Below, in pieces: positions 45,695 to 56,004 of a stretch of DNA of 64,000 nucleotides; the stretch's first letter is position 1; each line of letters begins with the position of its first letter. Both the position numbers and the translations under genes were made by a program. The notes below the pieces were generated by a model, which was given only the letters and a program-made list of their open reading frames with translations, searched no databases and was not told where the DNA came from. Source of the DNA: Poa pratensis (lineage: Eukaryota; Streptophyta; Magnoliopsida; Poales; Poaceae); assembly GCA_947311845.1 (NCBI GenBank), contig CAMZMU010000041.1, positions 116,462,082 through 116,526,081 on the forward strand, read 5' to 3'.

Positions 45695-48600
45695 CTAATT
45701 GGCGGCGGAACCACTTTCCCCAGCATCCTCGGCTTCATCGTCGTCAGTCCCATCCTCAGAGCCCGTGGTGCTCGAGTCGCCCTCATCGCTCTCCTGGGCG
45801 GCACCACGGACGAATGTCGCTGTGAGGATCTTCACCAAGCCCTTCACCTCCTCAATCAGCGAAGAGGGCAGCCCCTCCGGCACGGGCCGCAGCAGAGGAG
45901 CAGGATCCATAGTCGGGTGGAGGTACCTGAGGTTGGAAAGAACACGAGTAGCGGCCAAGCTCAGGAGGTTTCGACACTCCGCCTCAATGATGGTATTCAC
46001 CTCAGAAGCCACCGTCTCCAACACCTTGACAAGGTTGTCAAAGAAACGAAGGAAGGCAGCACCATCCGCGCTAGATAAGGGCTCCAGCCCCTTATCCCCA
46101 AGGCATTCAACGGTGTCCCGGGTACGCGAGGCTAAAAGTCTGAGCGCTTTGTCATCCTCGCAGCCTGCCGCGGGCACTCCGCCCGAAGGCTCGAGAAGCC
46201 CAACAACAGGCCCAGATGCGGACGTCACCTGTCCCTGCAATTCAACAAGTGCTGCTTCAGCTAGCATCTTCACCTTGGCCGACGTCCGTAAGGCGGTTCT
46301 TACCTCCCGAAGCTCTTTTTCAAGCCCACGGATCTTCTCAAGAAGCTCGCCTTCCCTCAAAGAGAAGCCAGCTCGCTCAGCTTCCATGGCCAAGCCACAC
46401 TCCTTCTCATAAGCCTCGCGACCGGCCTGAACCTTCATCTCAACCTCAGCCTCGGCCTTCGCCAACTCGGACTCAAGGCGCGCAGCATGGGCCTCCTTCG
46501 TCGCGGCAAGAGAAGCCTCCCGCTCTGCAATTGAAGCCTGTTCACGCTTCATCCCGTAGAGGAGCTCCTCATGAGCCTGCTCACGTTGGGCGGTGGCCGC
46601 CTCCCTCTCTTGGAGTTTCGACGAAGCCTCACGGGTTTTCTCCTCTAGGGAAGCCTCGCGCGACTCCACCTCTGCCAAACGCTCCTTGACGCGGCGCAAG
46701 ATCTCCTCAGCTTCGTGGGAGGCCTTTCGCCGATCTCCTCTGCCTCGAGCAAGGCCCGCTCATGGCGATCAGTCGTCTCCTTGTCCTTCTGGCGGAGATC
46801 CTCCTCGACCGCGTGGAGTTGGTACCACGCCAGTGCAAGACGGGCACGCTCCCGAGACTGCGGAGCCTCCACCGCGCGAGCCTCACCATCAAGTACGCCC
46901 AGCGCGTCCAGCAGGGCACGGCGGGCCGTGCCACTGAAGGCCTCCTGGCTACCGGTCATGATCAGGGCATGGCGAGCCGAAGGTTGATGACTAGCCTCAG
47001 CCGGGGCTTCAGGAAACATAGGAGCCTTCGCAGGCGCAAGCTGCACGATGTCAGGAGGCACCTCAGGAAGCCCCCGCCATTTCGCTTCCCTCGCTGGGCC
47101 GAGAAGACGCGTGCATGGAACTATCAGCACCAAGCATGTCCGACTGGGTCCCCACTTCGGGAGACCGCGGGATGGCTTTCGGTGTCCTGACGCCGTCGTC
47201 TGCCAGGACAGCGCTCTCAGACGGCGGTGCGGCAACTCCAGAGGAAGAGCCCGCGAGGAACTCCGTACGGGCCTCCACGGGAGAATCGCCCTCCGTGGTG
47301 CCTGGAAGCGAATCTGGCTGCTGCGTGAAAGGCGACAGGACCCCTACGTCGCCCGCCGCGCCATCGTCCATTTTTTCGTTGCCTGAGGAGGCGGAAGGAG
47401 GGTCCTCCACGTCAGAAGGCTGCAGACGCGCAGGCTCCGACGCCCTTGACACAGCCGTCACCGCGTCGCGGGCCGAAAGAGCTTTCTAGCCCGGAGGTCT
47501 TCTCTTCTTCCCCTTCTTCGCCGGCGGAGGGTCCCTGGATAGAGCCTAGGTAAGAAGACTCGGGGAGGAAAAGGGGCACACGAAACAAAAGTCAAAAGGA
47601 GGAAAAGAACTCACTCATCGCGAGCAACCCATGGGCGCCTCTTCAACCCTGAAGAGGGAGCCGCCACCTTCAAAACTGAAGTTCGAGCCTCCTGAGGCCC
47701 CGCCGCGGGAGCACCAGGTGGCGGTGGAGATGTCCCTGTCTCGTCAGCAGTTTCTTCATCACTATAGGAAACCACAAGATGGCCGCGCATGCGCGCCGAT
47801 GGAGCCACTCCGTCCCGCGTTTCCTCAGCTGTGGAAGAACTTTCGGCTGCTGCGACCTAGGGCCCAGCGCCCTCACCGACGGTAGGCGCGCGGGGGAAGC
47901 GGAGCAGTTTCGGTCGCTCCCCAATCTGGCTGGGCGCGCGTAGGTCCCACCGGTCGAAGCTGGGCATCTTAGCCACGACTTCACTAAAAGCATCAAGATG
48001 GTACAAGGGAAGGGCTTGATCCGAAATCCCGCCGGGCTTCTCCGTCATGTACAACAGCCTCATGAGGTCGCCAAGCTCCGCGACTATGAGATCCTGAGGG
48101 ACAAGCGCATCGCGTCCGACACCCGTCGTACTCCCACATCCGCTTGGAGTGGTCCTGGAGCGGAGCGATCCGGTGCTCGAGGAACTCTTTCTCCACCAGC
48201 TGCCCCGTCAGGCCGGCCTTCCACAGATGCATCATCGCCTTCTTCAGTGGACGAAGATCTGCGGCGATCTCCTTGAGATGAGCCCACTCCTCCGCTGCTT
48301 TCACGGCCGGAGCAGTGGGGACTTCCAGAAGCGGGTCAACCTCACTGACGTCCAGGTAAACCCACTTCTTGCGAAAATCTTCTTGCTTCTTGGGGCCCTC
48401 CATATGGATCAAGGACTATGCCATGCCGTCCACTACCCAGAAGGAGACGCACCCAGAAAGTTGGTCCGGGGCCGTGAGATGCAAGCTGAAGAATGTCCGG
48501 AAGAAGGCCACAGAGGGCACCACGCCCAAGAACCCCTCACAGACAAAAGCAAATATTGCTAGGGTGAGCACCGAGTTCGGGTGCAGGTGCAGAGCTTGGA

Positions 48601-48844
48601 TCTGGTAGTGATCCAAAATCGCGAAGAAAAATCCAGAGAAAGGGGGGACGAGCCCCACAAGGGTGGAGTGAAGGAAGAAGGGGTACTCCGAGGCCCTCCG
48701 GGGGGCAAACGCCTCCGTCCATGGCCGGAGCCTGGCCTCCGGGCCCTCGGCCGCCGCCATGGGCATCAGGCGCCGCGCCATCATGGGGCCCTCGCTCGTC
48801 GCGCGTGAAGGGGGAAGGGCGTCATCCCAATCTTTCTCTTTCAC
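45695..48844 (-). pseudogene. antisense gene of element B
   Basis: This gene lies on the strand opposite to gag. The first frame (48844-48416) begins MKEKDWDD and holds the same domain class as in C: YPFFLHSTLVGLVPPF, LHPNSVLTLAIFAFVCEGFL and VVPSVAFFRTFF. It continues at 48412-47993 (KKWVYLDVSEVDPLLEVP), then through acidic, serine-rich frames (47808-47611, 47461-47063). It ends in a 334-residue coiled coil (46699-45695: KTREASSKLQEREAATAQRE) with an acidic tail. Splice-like borders are seen, for example an acceptor ACCTAG near 47550 and a donor GTGAGT near 47608. Several stops lie between pieces, so it is probably partly decayed. The function is unknown. Confidence 0.68.
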
Positions 48845-49066
48845 CCCGGTGACGCACTTGGGGAGAATGAAAGGACTGCCGCGCCACGCGCGGCCCAGGC
48901 TTTATGACCTACCCCGGCAGTTACCAAGGTGTCACAGTCATCATGGGCGCGTGCGTACAGAACCATCGCGCCGCGCGTCGACTCTTGGGCCCGACATCCA
49001 TTTTGGGCCCGTGCCGCTTCGCATCCAATGGTCGCAAGGCGTGCACGACACGGGCCCGGGGGCTAC
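48845..49066 (+). other. region between antisense gene start and 3' LTR of element B
   Basis: It contains the plus-strand polypurine tract CCGGGGGCTAC at 49056-49066. The 220-bp distance from antisense ATG to LTR parallels the 307 bp in element C. Confidence 0.6.
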
Positions 49067-49920
49067 TGTCGGACCAGTGGAAACCAGGGTACCACGGCCC
49101 GTATGCCTTTGGCCCAGAAGTCCAAGCATGAAGAACAAGATAGTCAACAGTCAACAGAGCATGGCCCACTTCGCTAAGCCTCGCGATGGCTCACACGACC
49201 AAGGCTAGCAAGCCTCGGGAGGATGCTTCACCAGACGGCCAAGGAAGGGCCTCGCGAGGCCGCCCTCGCGAGGGGAGCAGCGCCATCATGCCTCGCGCGG
49301 TACAAGACAAGGACATGGCGCACCCGTGACCCCGCGCCAGGGGGATGTGCGATTGCGTCTTCCCCAGAGTGACGCACGCGCCTGCAGGGCGTGTCGGCCA
49401 AAGCTTTCCACTTTGGTGATTAAAGGGTACCGACCATCCACGACAAGCAAAGCGGAGCCCAAGACCTTCCTCGTTGGTGCAAGACGGCCGGGCCGGCGCT
49501 ACGCGCCACCGTGGGCGTCATCGACGACGTCACCGACAAGGCCTTATGTCTGCACCATGGACGGTGGCTTTATCTGAGCTAGGGCAGTACGCCGGTACCC
49601 CTTCTTGGTGCTATGTGGCAACCCTTCCCGCCTAAACATTTGGGGGAAGAGGACCTCGCCGTGGCCTTAGAGGATCATCTTCTACCTCGCTACAAGCACA
49701 ACCACTTGTACTGTAATCGCTCCGAACAGTGCAATCCATCTCAAGCAAGAAGTAGGGTTTTACAGCTCCATGGTGGCCTGAACCAGGGTAACCGCTGTGT
49801 CTCCTTGCTGTGTGTGTGTCTTCTTCGCCGAGGTCGCCGAGGGTTCGTCAAGAGAGTGTTTCAGTCCCCAGTGTTCGAACGACACTACACAAGAGATTCC
49901 TTCAGGAATAATCCTCGACA
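49067..49920 (+). repeat. 3' LTR of element B (intact)
   Basis: This 854-bp LTR runs from TGTCGGACC to CTCGACA and is uninterrupted. It served as the reference for reconstructing the split 5' LTR. Confidence 0.93.
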
Positions 49921-49925
49921 AAATT

Positions 49926-51275
49926 AGATGGTTGGAGTTAATCAAAGATTATGATTTAGCAATTAATTATACTCCAGGAAAAGCTAATGTGGTAGCAGAT
50001 GCCTTAAGCCATAAGGTAACTTGTAACCCTTAGATGTACATTGATTTGAAGAAAGTATTCTAGTGGAACAATATGAAGGGAGAAATTGCCCGGTATGTTG
50101 TAGAATGTCATACATGTAGGCGAGTTAAAGCTGAACATCAGAACCCAGCAGGGTTACTACAACCTTCACCAATTCCCAAGTGGAAGTGGGAAGAAATTAG
50201 TATGGATTTTATCACAGGATTACCCAAAACCAGGAAAAATAAAGATGCGATATGGGTAATAGTAGACCGATTAACAAAGAGTGCTCATTTCATTGCAGTG
50301 AATCAAAAAGACAATGCAGCACAATTGGTAGACCTATACGTGAAAGAAATAGTAAGTAAACATGGAGTTCCACAAAGTATTGTGTCAGATCGGGATCCAT
50401 ATTTTCTGCAGCATTTTGGAGGCAACTTCACAAACAACTAGGTTCAAACCTAAAATACAGTACCGCATATCATCCGCAAACTGGTTGTCAAACAGAGAGG
50501 ACCAATCAGATTTTAGAGGATATGTTAAGAGCTTGTGTTCTTGATTTTGGAGGATCTTGGGAAGAACACTTACCATTGGCTGAATTCTCCTATAGCAACA
50601 GTTATCAGAGTAGTATACAGATGGCACCATTTGAAGCTTTATATGGAAGGAAGTGTAGGTCACCTATCTGTTGGTTTGAAGTTGGAGAACACAAGGAATT
50701 TGCACCTGAATATATAAAGGAACAACAAGCGATTGATATCATCAGGGATCGATTAAAAATAGCTCAGAGTAGACAAAAGAGTTATGCTGATCTTTCAAGA
50801 AGACAGTCGGAACCTGAGATACAAGATATGGTATATCTAAGACTTAGTCCAACAAAAGGGGTGAATAGATTTGGAGTAAAAAGGAAAGTTAAGCCCTAGA
50901 TATATTGGACCATTCAGAATTCTGAGTCAAAAAGGTGAAGTGGCTTATGAATTGGAACTACGCGATATATTGTCTCAAGTACACAGTGTATTCCATGTGT
51001 CTCAACTCAAGAAGTGTTTATAACCACCAGAAGAACCTATTGAATTTGAGAAATTGAACTTACAGCCAGATTTGTCATATGAGGAACAACCGGAGAAAAT
51101 ATTGAGGGAAAATTGGAAAAGGTTAAGGAATCGAGGAATTAAGTATTGTATGATTCAATGGAAAAATCATTTTGAAAGAGAAGCAACTTGGGAAAAAGAA
51201 GAGGATTTGCGACGAGACTACCCGCAGTTATTCAGGTACCTCAGAGAAGAAACTTCGGGACGAAATTTAGTTTAA
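49926..51275 (+). pseudogene. RNase H end, integrase and chromodomain of element A
   Basis: RNase H ends RWLELIKDYDLAINYTPGKA. A deletion then removes the spacer and the first half of the integrase zinc finger, so the text jumps to MKGEIARYVVECHTCRRVKAE. The core has MDFITGLPKTR (Asp), SIVSDRDP (Asp) and, after a stop near 50440, GCQTERTNQILEDML (Glu). The GPY-type module reads PRYIGPFRILSQKGEVAYEL. The C-terminus (51054-51275: EEQPEKILRENWKRLRNRG, IQWKNHFEREATWEKEEDL) is a chromodomain, which directs integration to histone-marked chromatin. Stops and the deletion make it inactive. Confidence 0.88.
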
Positions 51276-51285
51276 GGGGAGAGGA
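51273..51285 (+). other. polypurine tract of element A
   Basis: TAAGGGGAGAGGA directly precedes the LTR start TGTAATACCCC. Confidence 0.8.
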
Positions 51286-53559
51286 TGTAATACCCCGCAG
51301 TTATAGTACTCGAAAGGGTAGAACTTAGGACTGGCATTTGTGCATCCATGCATGTTTTGGTGAAATCTGGAAAAAATTCGCGCTTTTGTGTTAAAAGAAC
51401 CTAGGGTCGATACCAGGCGAGTGCCGATGTTCTGGGAGTTAGACATTGATAGTTAGTCGAGGGGTGTCAATAAACCCTAAGTCATATTTTCTAAACAACT
51501 AATACTGTTTCTTAAAACTACTATTTGGATTCCAGAAAGGAATTCTATAATCACCTCAAATTCAAATCAAATATATAACTTCTCTATTCCATATCTAACA
51601 CATACAGGAATTATCTCTTTATATAAAACACTTCAACACCAATTTGTTACAACAAATAGTATTTACAAATATAATACAAATAACTCCCAAATTCACTTAG
51701 AGATTACATTCAAAACAATTACAACTCAAGGTAATTATCTTCTCAAATTGGAATACCAAGCTTTCATTGCAATGGATATAAATCATTCTTACAACATTTG
51801 AAAATTACAAAATGGAATACTAAAAAGTTCATAAACTCGCTAAACAGAAATCTTCATGTATTCCTTGGAGATCTTCAAACCTGCAAAATAAAGAACAAAG
51901 AGAAAAGAGTGTGGTTAGGATTAAAATGTTGCCAACACCATTTGGTGCTGACATGTTAATATATTAATCTGGCATTTGCTTAATCAAGACTAAAAGCTCA
52001 ATTAAGACAAGAAAAATCAATTGGAGTTTGCTTAGGATTTTAGGCACCTTAGGGGCAGACCACCATGTGGTTTCGGATCATGCCAACATTATTCCTGCTG
52101 CAACAAATGGGGCAAAGGCTTGTTCCAACATGAAATCAATAGTCAACAGAGGCAATCTCAAGATTGAAATAGGTAGCAGATGCTGGAATTGCACATGATC
52201 CATAATTTCTCAAATACCACAAAGCTTTAGGCAACAACACAAACTCCAAATCTATGCCAGAATTCAAATAAAAAGCAAAGCCCACAAATAGGAATCTCAC
52301 TTGACACTTGTCAGTCAAGTGGACCCAAACCTTAAGCCCACAAATAATTTCAGATATTAAGACCAAGCCAAACTGAGCCCAATAAGAATTCCAACACAAG
52401 TCCAAGACTAGCAGTAGATATTTCTGCTAAGCCGAAGCTTGGATAAGAAGGGAAGCAGGATAAACATCTAGAAAGCATCACCCTGCGCAACAGGAGTTCA
52501 TCCACTAGGGGAGTTGTTCTGCACAAAGGGGTGCAGGAAGAGCAGGTATTTATCCACAAGGAGGGATGAACTGCCTAAAAGCAGTCAAATAAGGCAGCTC
52601 GAGGTAGAAATAGGGCCACTGTAAGGAGGTTACTCATCTCATGCAAGTTATCCTGGTGTCACCAACCCATGAACTCACAAACCTGTATAAATACATAACC
52701 ACAATCACAGTCAGTGTCTCACAACTCGCATCAAGCACACAACACACACATTTCCATTTGTTCTTCATCAAGAACAAGCACAACCACAAGCCACATCATG
52801 TTTGTTACCTAATCCATCCACCAAAATCCATTTCAGCTAGTTAAGTACACTCTAGGAATTGTGAAGCAGCTAGGAGGAGCAGGCAAAATCCACAAGAAGC
52901 AGGTTATAAACATATTCCAGAAGCACAAGTTGCTCAACAACAGCAGGTTGACCCTGTGAGCTAGATAGTGATGTAGCAAGTTTTGTAAATGACAAAACCA
53001 TGCTAAGAGAGTAGGAAAAGCATCTGTTCTTAACAGAACCTTGTGTTTCAAGGTATATGCTATAGGAGAGGATGAAAGGGAGAGAAGTTGTTGTGTTTTA
53101 GTCATTGTTTGTTAAGAAAAGTGGGAAGGGAAGTAGATAGCAGTATAACATCTGTTCTTATTTAGATTATCTGATTTATACACAAGACAGTGAACCAGCA
53201 GCGCTGGATTAGCTGTGTTACACATCTGTACACTGCGGAAGCACAGGAAAGCATTAAAAAGCACTTCATACAAACTTGCCACTGTGTAACTCCAGATTGG
53301 AGGCATCACAGCACGCCAAACATGCACAAATCATGCCTAAATAATTTTTACATCACTGCCAGGACATGCATGCTCAAAACATCAGTTACATCATCTGTGA
53401 GCATAAACTGCTCCAAAAATAATTCCCGAGGTAATGGAGGGATCTGAAATGCTAGATCTACACCATTCACTCCTAAATTACAGGAGCACAGAAGGTAGAC
53501 AATACACATAACCCCAAATCCATTTTATCAGTTCATTGAAGTAACCTAAAAATCACAGT

Positions 53560-54017
53560 GGAATTCTATCTCAGTACATCCAGAGTAGGAGGCAGTAGAA
53601 GTAGAAGAGAAAGAAAGGGAAGTTGTTTTACCGTACGTTCCTCTGCCGTAGCTCCATGGCGGCGAGGCAGTGCTCGCGCAACCATTGGAGGGGGCAGGAG
53701 GGTGAAGACGAGCTTCACAACACCGCACCACGGAGGCACAGAGGCCGGAGCTCTGCACTAGCCATGGTGAACACGCCGGAGAAGAAGAAAGTGGAGGCGG
53801 CGAGCAGCGCCGGCACTGAAACCCTAACCTTAGGGATGGGTTGCGCGTGGCCGCTAGAGAAGGAGAAAGACAAATCGCTCAGGCAGGAGGATAGAGCGGA
53901 GTGTGGGGATCGTTTGGCCCCAAGCCACGGCGGCAGAGATGGCTGGAGTTGGCCGGAGCAAGGCGGCGACGGCGCGGGCGACTCGATCGCCAGAGGAGGT
54001 CGAGCACGAGCGCGTGC

Positions 54018-54079
<62 letters not shown>

Positions 54080-54135
54080 TGGCTCGGTCGGTTGACCGGA
54101 CCCGAGCCCACTCCTTGACCTGGTTCAACCAGGGG
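53560..54135 (-). other. GC-rich, gene-promoter-like island in the LTR of element A
   Basis: Read on the minus strand, a long CT microsatellite is followed by a CpG-rich segment containing AACCCTAACCTTAGGGTT (AACCCT words are common in plant 5' leaders) and an open frame to about 53715. The flanks are AT-rich. It may be a captured 5' leader or an antisense promoter; no protein similarity is recognised. Confidence 0.45.
54020..54077. repeat. GA microsatellite
   Basis: About 29 uninterrupted GA units. Long open frames in this area (Arg-Glu or Ser-Leu repeats) are by-products. Confidence 0.95.
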
Positions 54136-55648
54136 TTGACCAGGGACATTTTTTTCATTTCACTAATTTGTGAAATTACATTAAGTTTGAAAACTCATTA
54201 TAAATTCAAATAAAATCCTAAAAATAGATTAAAAATATCCACACATATCAGAAGAAACTCAACTACACAAATAAAATATCAATTAGAATTTTTGTACACT
54301 ATTTTGAGTATAAAAAATTCAAGGACTTCTTAAGTGGAATGTTCTTTGGAATATTTTATAAAATCCTATTTTTCCAAAGAAATTAATTTGGGAAAATGAA
54401 TACTAAGTTCAAAATAGTATTTGAACTATATCATCCAAACTATGACCATCATGTCACTCATCCTAAGTAAATTAAAAACTATTACAAAGAGATCACCAAG
54501 AAATCTACTAAGTTTTGGGATAGGATAAAATCATCTCATCCTATGCATAATAGCATACATTTGGATCTTTAAACATTGTCTCATATAGACAATGATGCTG
54601 ATTTTCAGAACACGAGGGTCACAAATCGCCGGAAGCTTTAGACTGCACTACCTATCAGTCTCAAGGCAAGTTCCAACTTGCATGTCCTTGTTGATTATTT
54701 TTTATCAACGTAATTACAAAGTATTATAGTTTATCATTGCATGAAAAAGAAAAACCTATTTTCGAATGATGTGAATTGCTATATCTATATTGTTGGCTGG
54801 CAATGGCACCACGGTTTGATATTGTGGTGGAGGTTCCATTGTACGGGAAAGTATTTACCTAGGATTAAGTACCCATGTCCTAGTGATCCTTGTGCCGTAT
54901 CGAAACATCAGCCAAAAGATTCACGATGGATGGGCTCGTCAGAGGTTTCTACCCTCGTTCGCATATCCTCAGTAGACTATTACCTGGTTGAGTCCGTTGC
55001 GGCAGTCAACAGCATGGAAGCGCATACTCTTCCCACCTGACGGGGTGATTTGGAATAGGAGCTCGGGAGTGGTGACGAGCCATTGGACTTTGTACCGGCT
55101 GGGTCATGAGGGGCGGATATGCGTTGTGCGGGGAAGCGACTCCACCTGACTTGTTGCCCTGAGTTCTGGCTATAGCACACATGGTGTGCTGAGAGAGCAT
55201 AAAGAGCCAGGTTGCTGTTGGGTAAAGTGGTGCAGCTCTGTAGAGTTAAACAAAGAAATTGTGACTATCACATTCCAGGAGGGAACTACAGAACGTTGCG
55301 GGAAAGGCATCCCAAGTAATGACTAAAAACCTGTGGAGGCTAGGGGCATAGTTTTCTAAAATAAAAGGGACCTTTTCCTAAAAATGTTTTACAAACTTGC
55401 ATAATCATCTATGACTTTGTGGTTTAGATGGTAGTTAGTGTCTTCCACTTATCTAAGCGTTAAGTTGAACTTGCTAAGTAACGCTGTTACTCATTCGTTC
55501 CCTTTGTACCCCATACTTAGACTCTAAAGAGGCCATTGAGGAGAACTACGGAGCATACCATGCCGACAATGTCTACTTCGAATCACCTGACCTGTCTGGA
55601 GGAGTAGAAGGTGTGGACTACATCATTGCGTACGGAGTTAGCGAAACT

Positions 55649-55690
55649 GAAGAAGAAGAAGAAGAAGAAGAAGAAGAAGAAGAAGAAGAG
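55649..55690. repeat. GAA microsatellite
   Basis: About 14 uninterrupted GAA units in the LTR of element A, giving poly-Lys or poly-Glu in translation. Confidence 0.95.
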
Positions 55691-56004
55691 GTGGAGACTT
55701 AGAACCTCACTAGTAGGAGCCAGGCCGAGCAGGACTAGACTAGTACTATTTAGTTTGCTGAGCCAGATGGTTCTTAGTTTGCTGTTTTCTGTCGCTAGTA
55801 GGTTGACACCTCTCAACATCGCAATAATAGACCTTCCTCCCATGTCGGAGGAGAACGTCGATGTTTTTATGCATTTGTGGCTTGTAATATTTAGCAGTGT
55901 GTAATAAAGTGGACCCACAATGTTTCTGTTGTACTACTCTGAGGGGTGTAATATTTACGAAATAGTCCGTCTGTGGGTGTTATGTCAACGACTTGTACAC
56001 TACA

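Larger units (their letters stand above)
17687..49920 (+). mobile_element. element B: Tat-type Gypsy retrotransposon with antisense gene, no pol
   Basis: The borders are an LTR starting GTCGGACCAGTGG at 17688 (the initial T appears changed to A) and ending CTCGACA at 49920. The flanks AAAGG (17682-17686) and AAATT (49921-49925) are a diverged target duplication. The content is 5' LTR, primer site, gag, protease, no visible reverse transcriptase or integrase, an antisense gene, polypurine tract and 3' LTR. Element C splits the 5' LTR and a solo LTR splits the internal region. Without those insertions B would be about 8.7 kb. It would need enzymes from a relative such as element E. Confidence 0.88.
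49921..56004 (+). mobile_element. element A, right part: RNase H end, integrase, chromodomain and 3' LTR
   Basis: Coding sequence resumes exactly where it broke at 17686 and continues to a 3' LTR. The outer end CACTACA at 56004 abuts the LINE. A possible target duplication (ATATG, 56005-56009) cannot be paired because the left end is out of view. Confidence 0.88.
51286..56004 (+). repeat. 3' LTR of element A
   Basis: This 4.7-kb LTR runs from TGTAATACCCCGC to TTGTACACTACA. The end was chosen because it closes with CTACA, as the solo LTR does, and because LINE coding sequence begins right after. It is mostly AT-rich with a GC-rich island (53560-54135) and two microsatellites. No second LTR is in the window for comparison, so the end is inferred. 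Confidence 0.72.

Noticed and set aside
53715..54158. Protein with long Ser-Leu repeat or Arg-Glu repeat
   Set aside because: It is the translation of a GA microsatellite and adjacent GC-rich LTR, with no sign of a gene.
55583..55918. Protein with long poly-Lys or poly-Phe run
   Set aside because: It is the translation of the GAA microsatellite in the LTR of element A.
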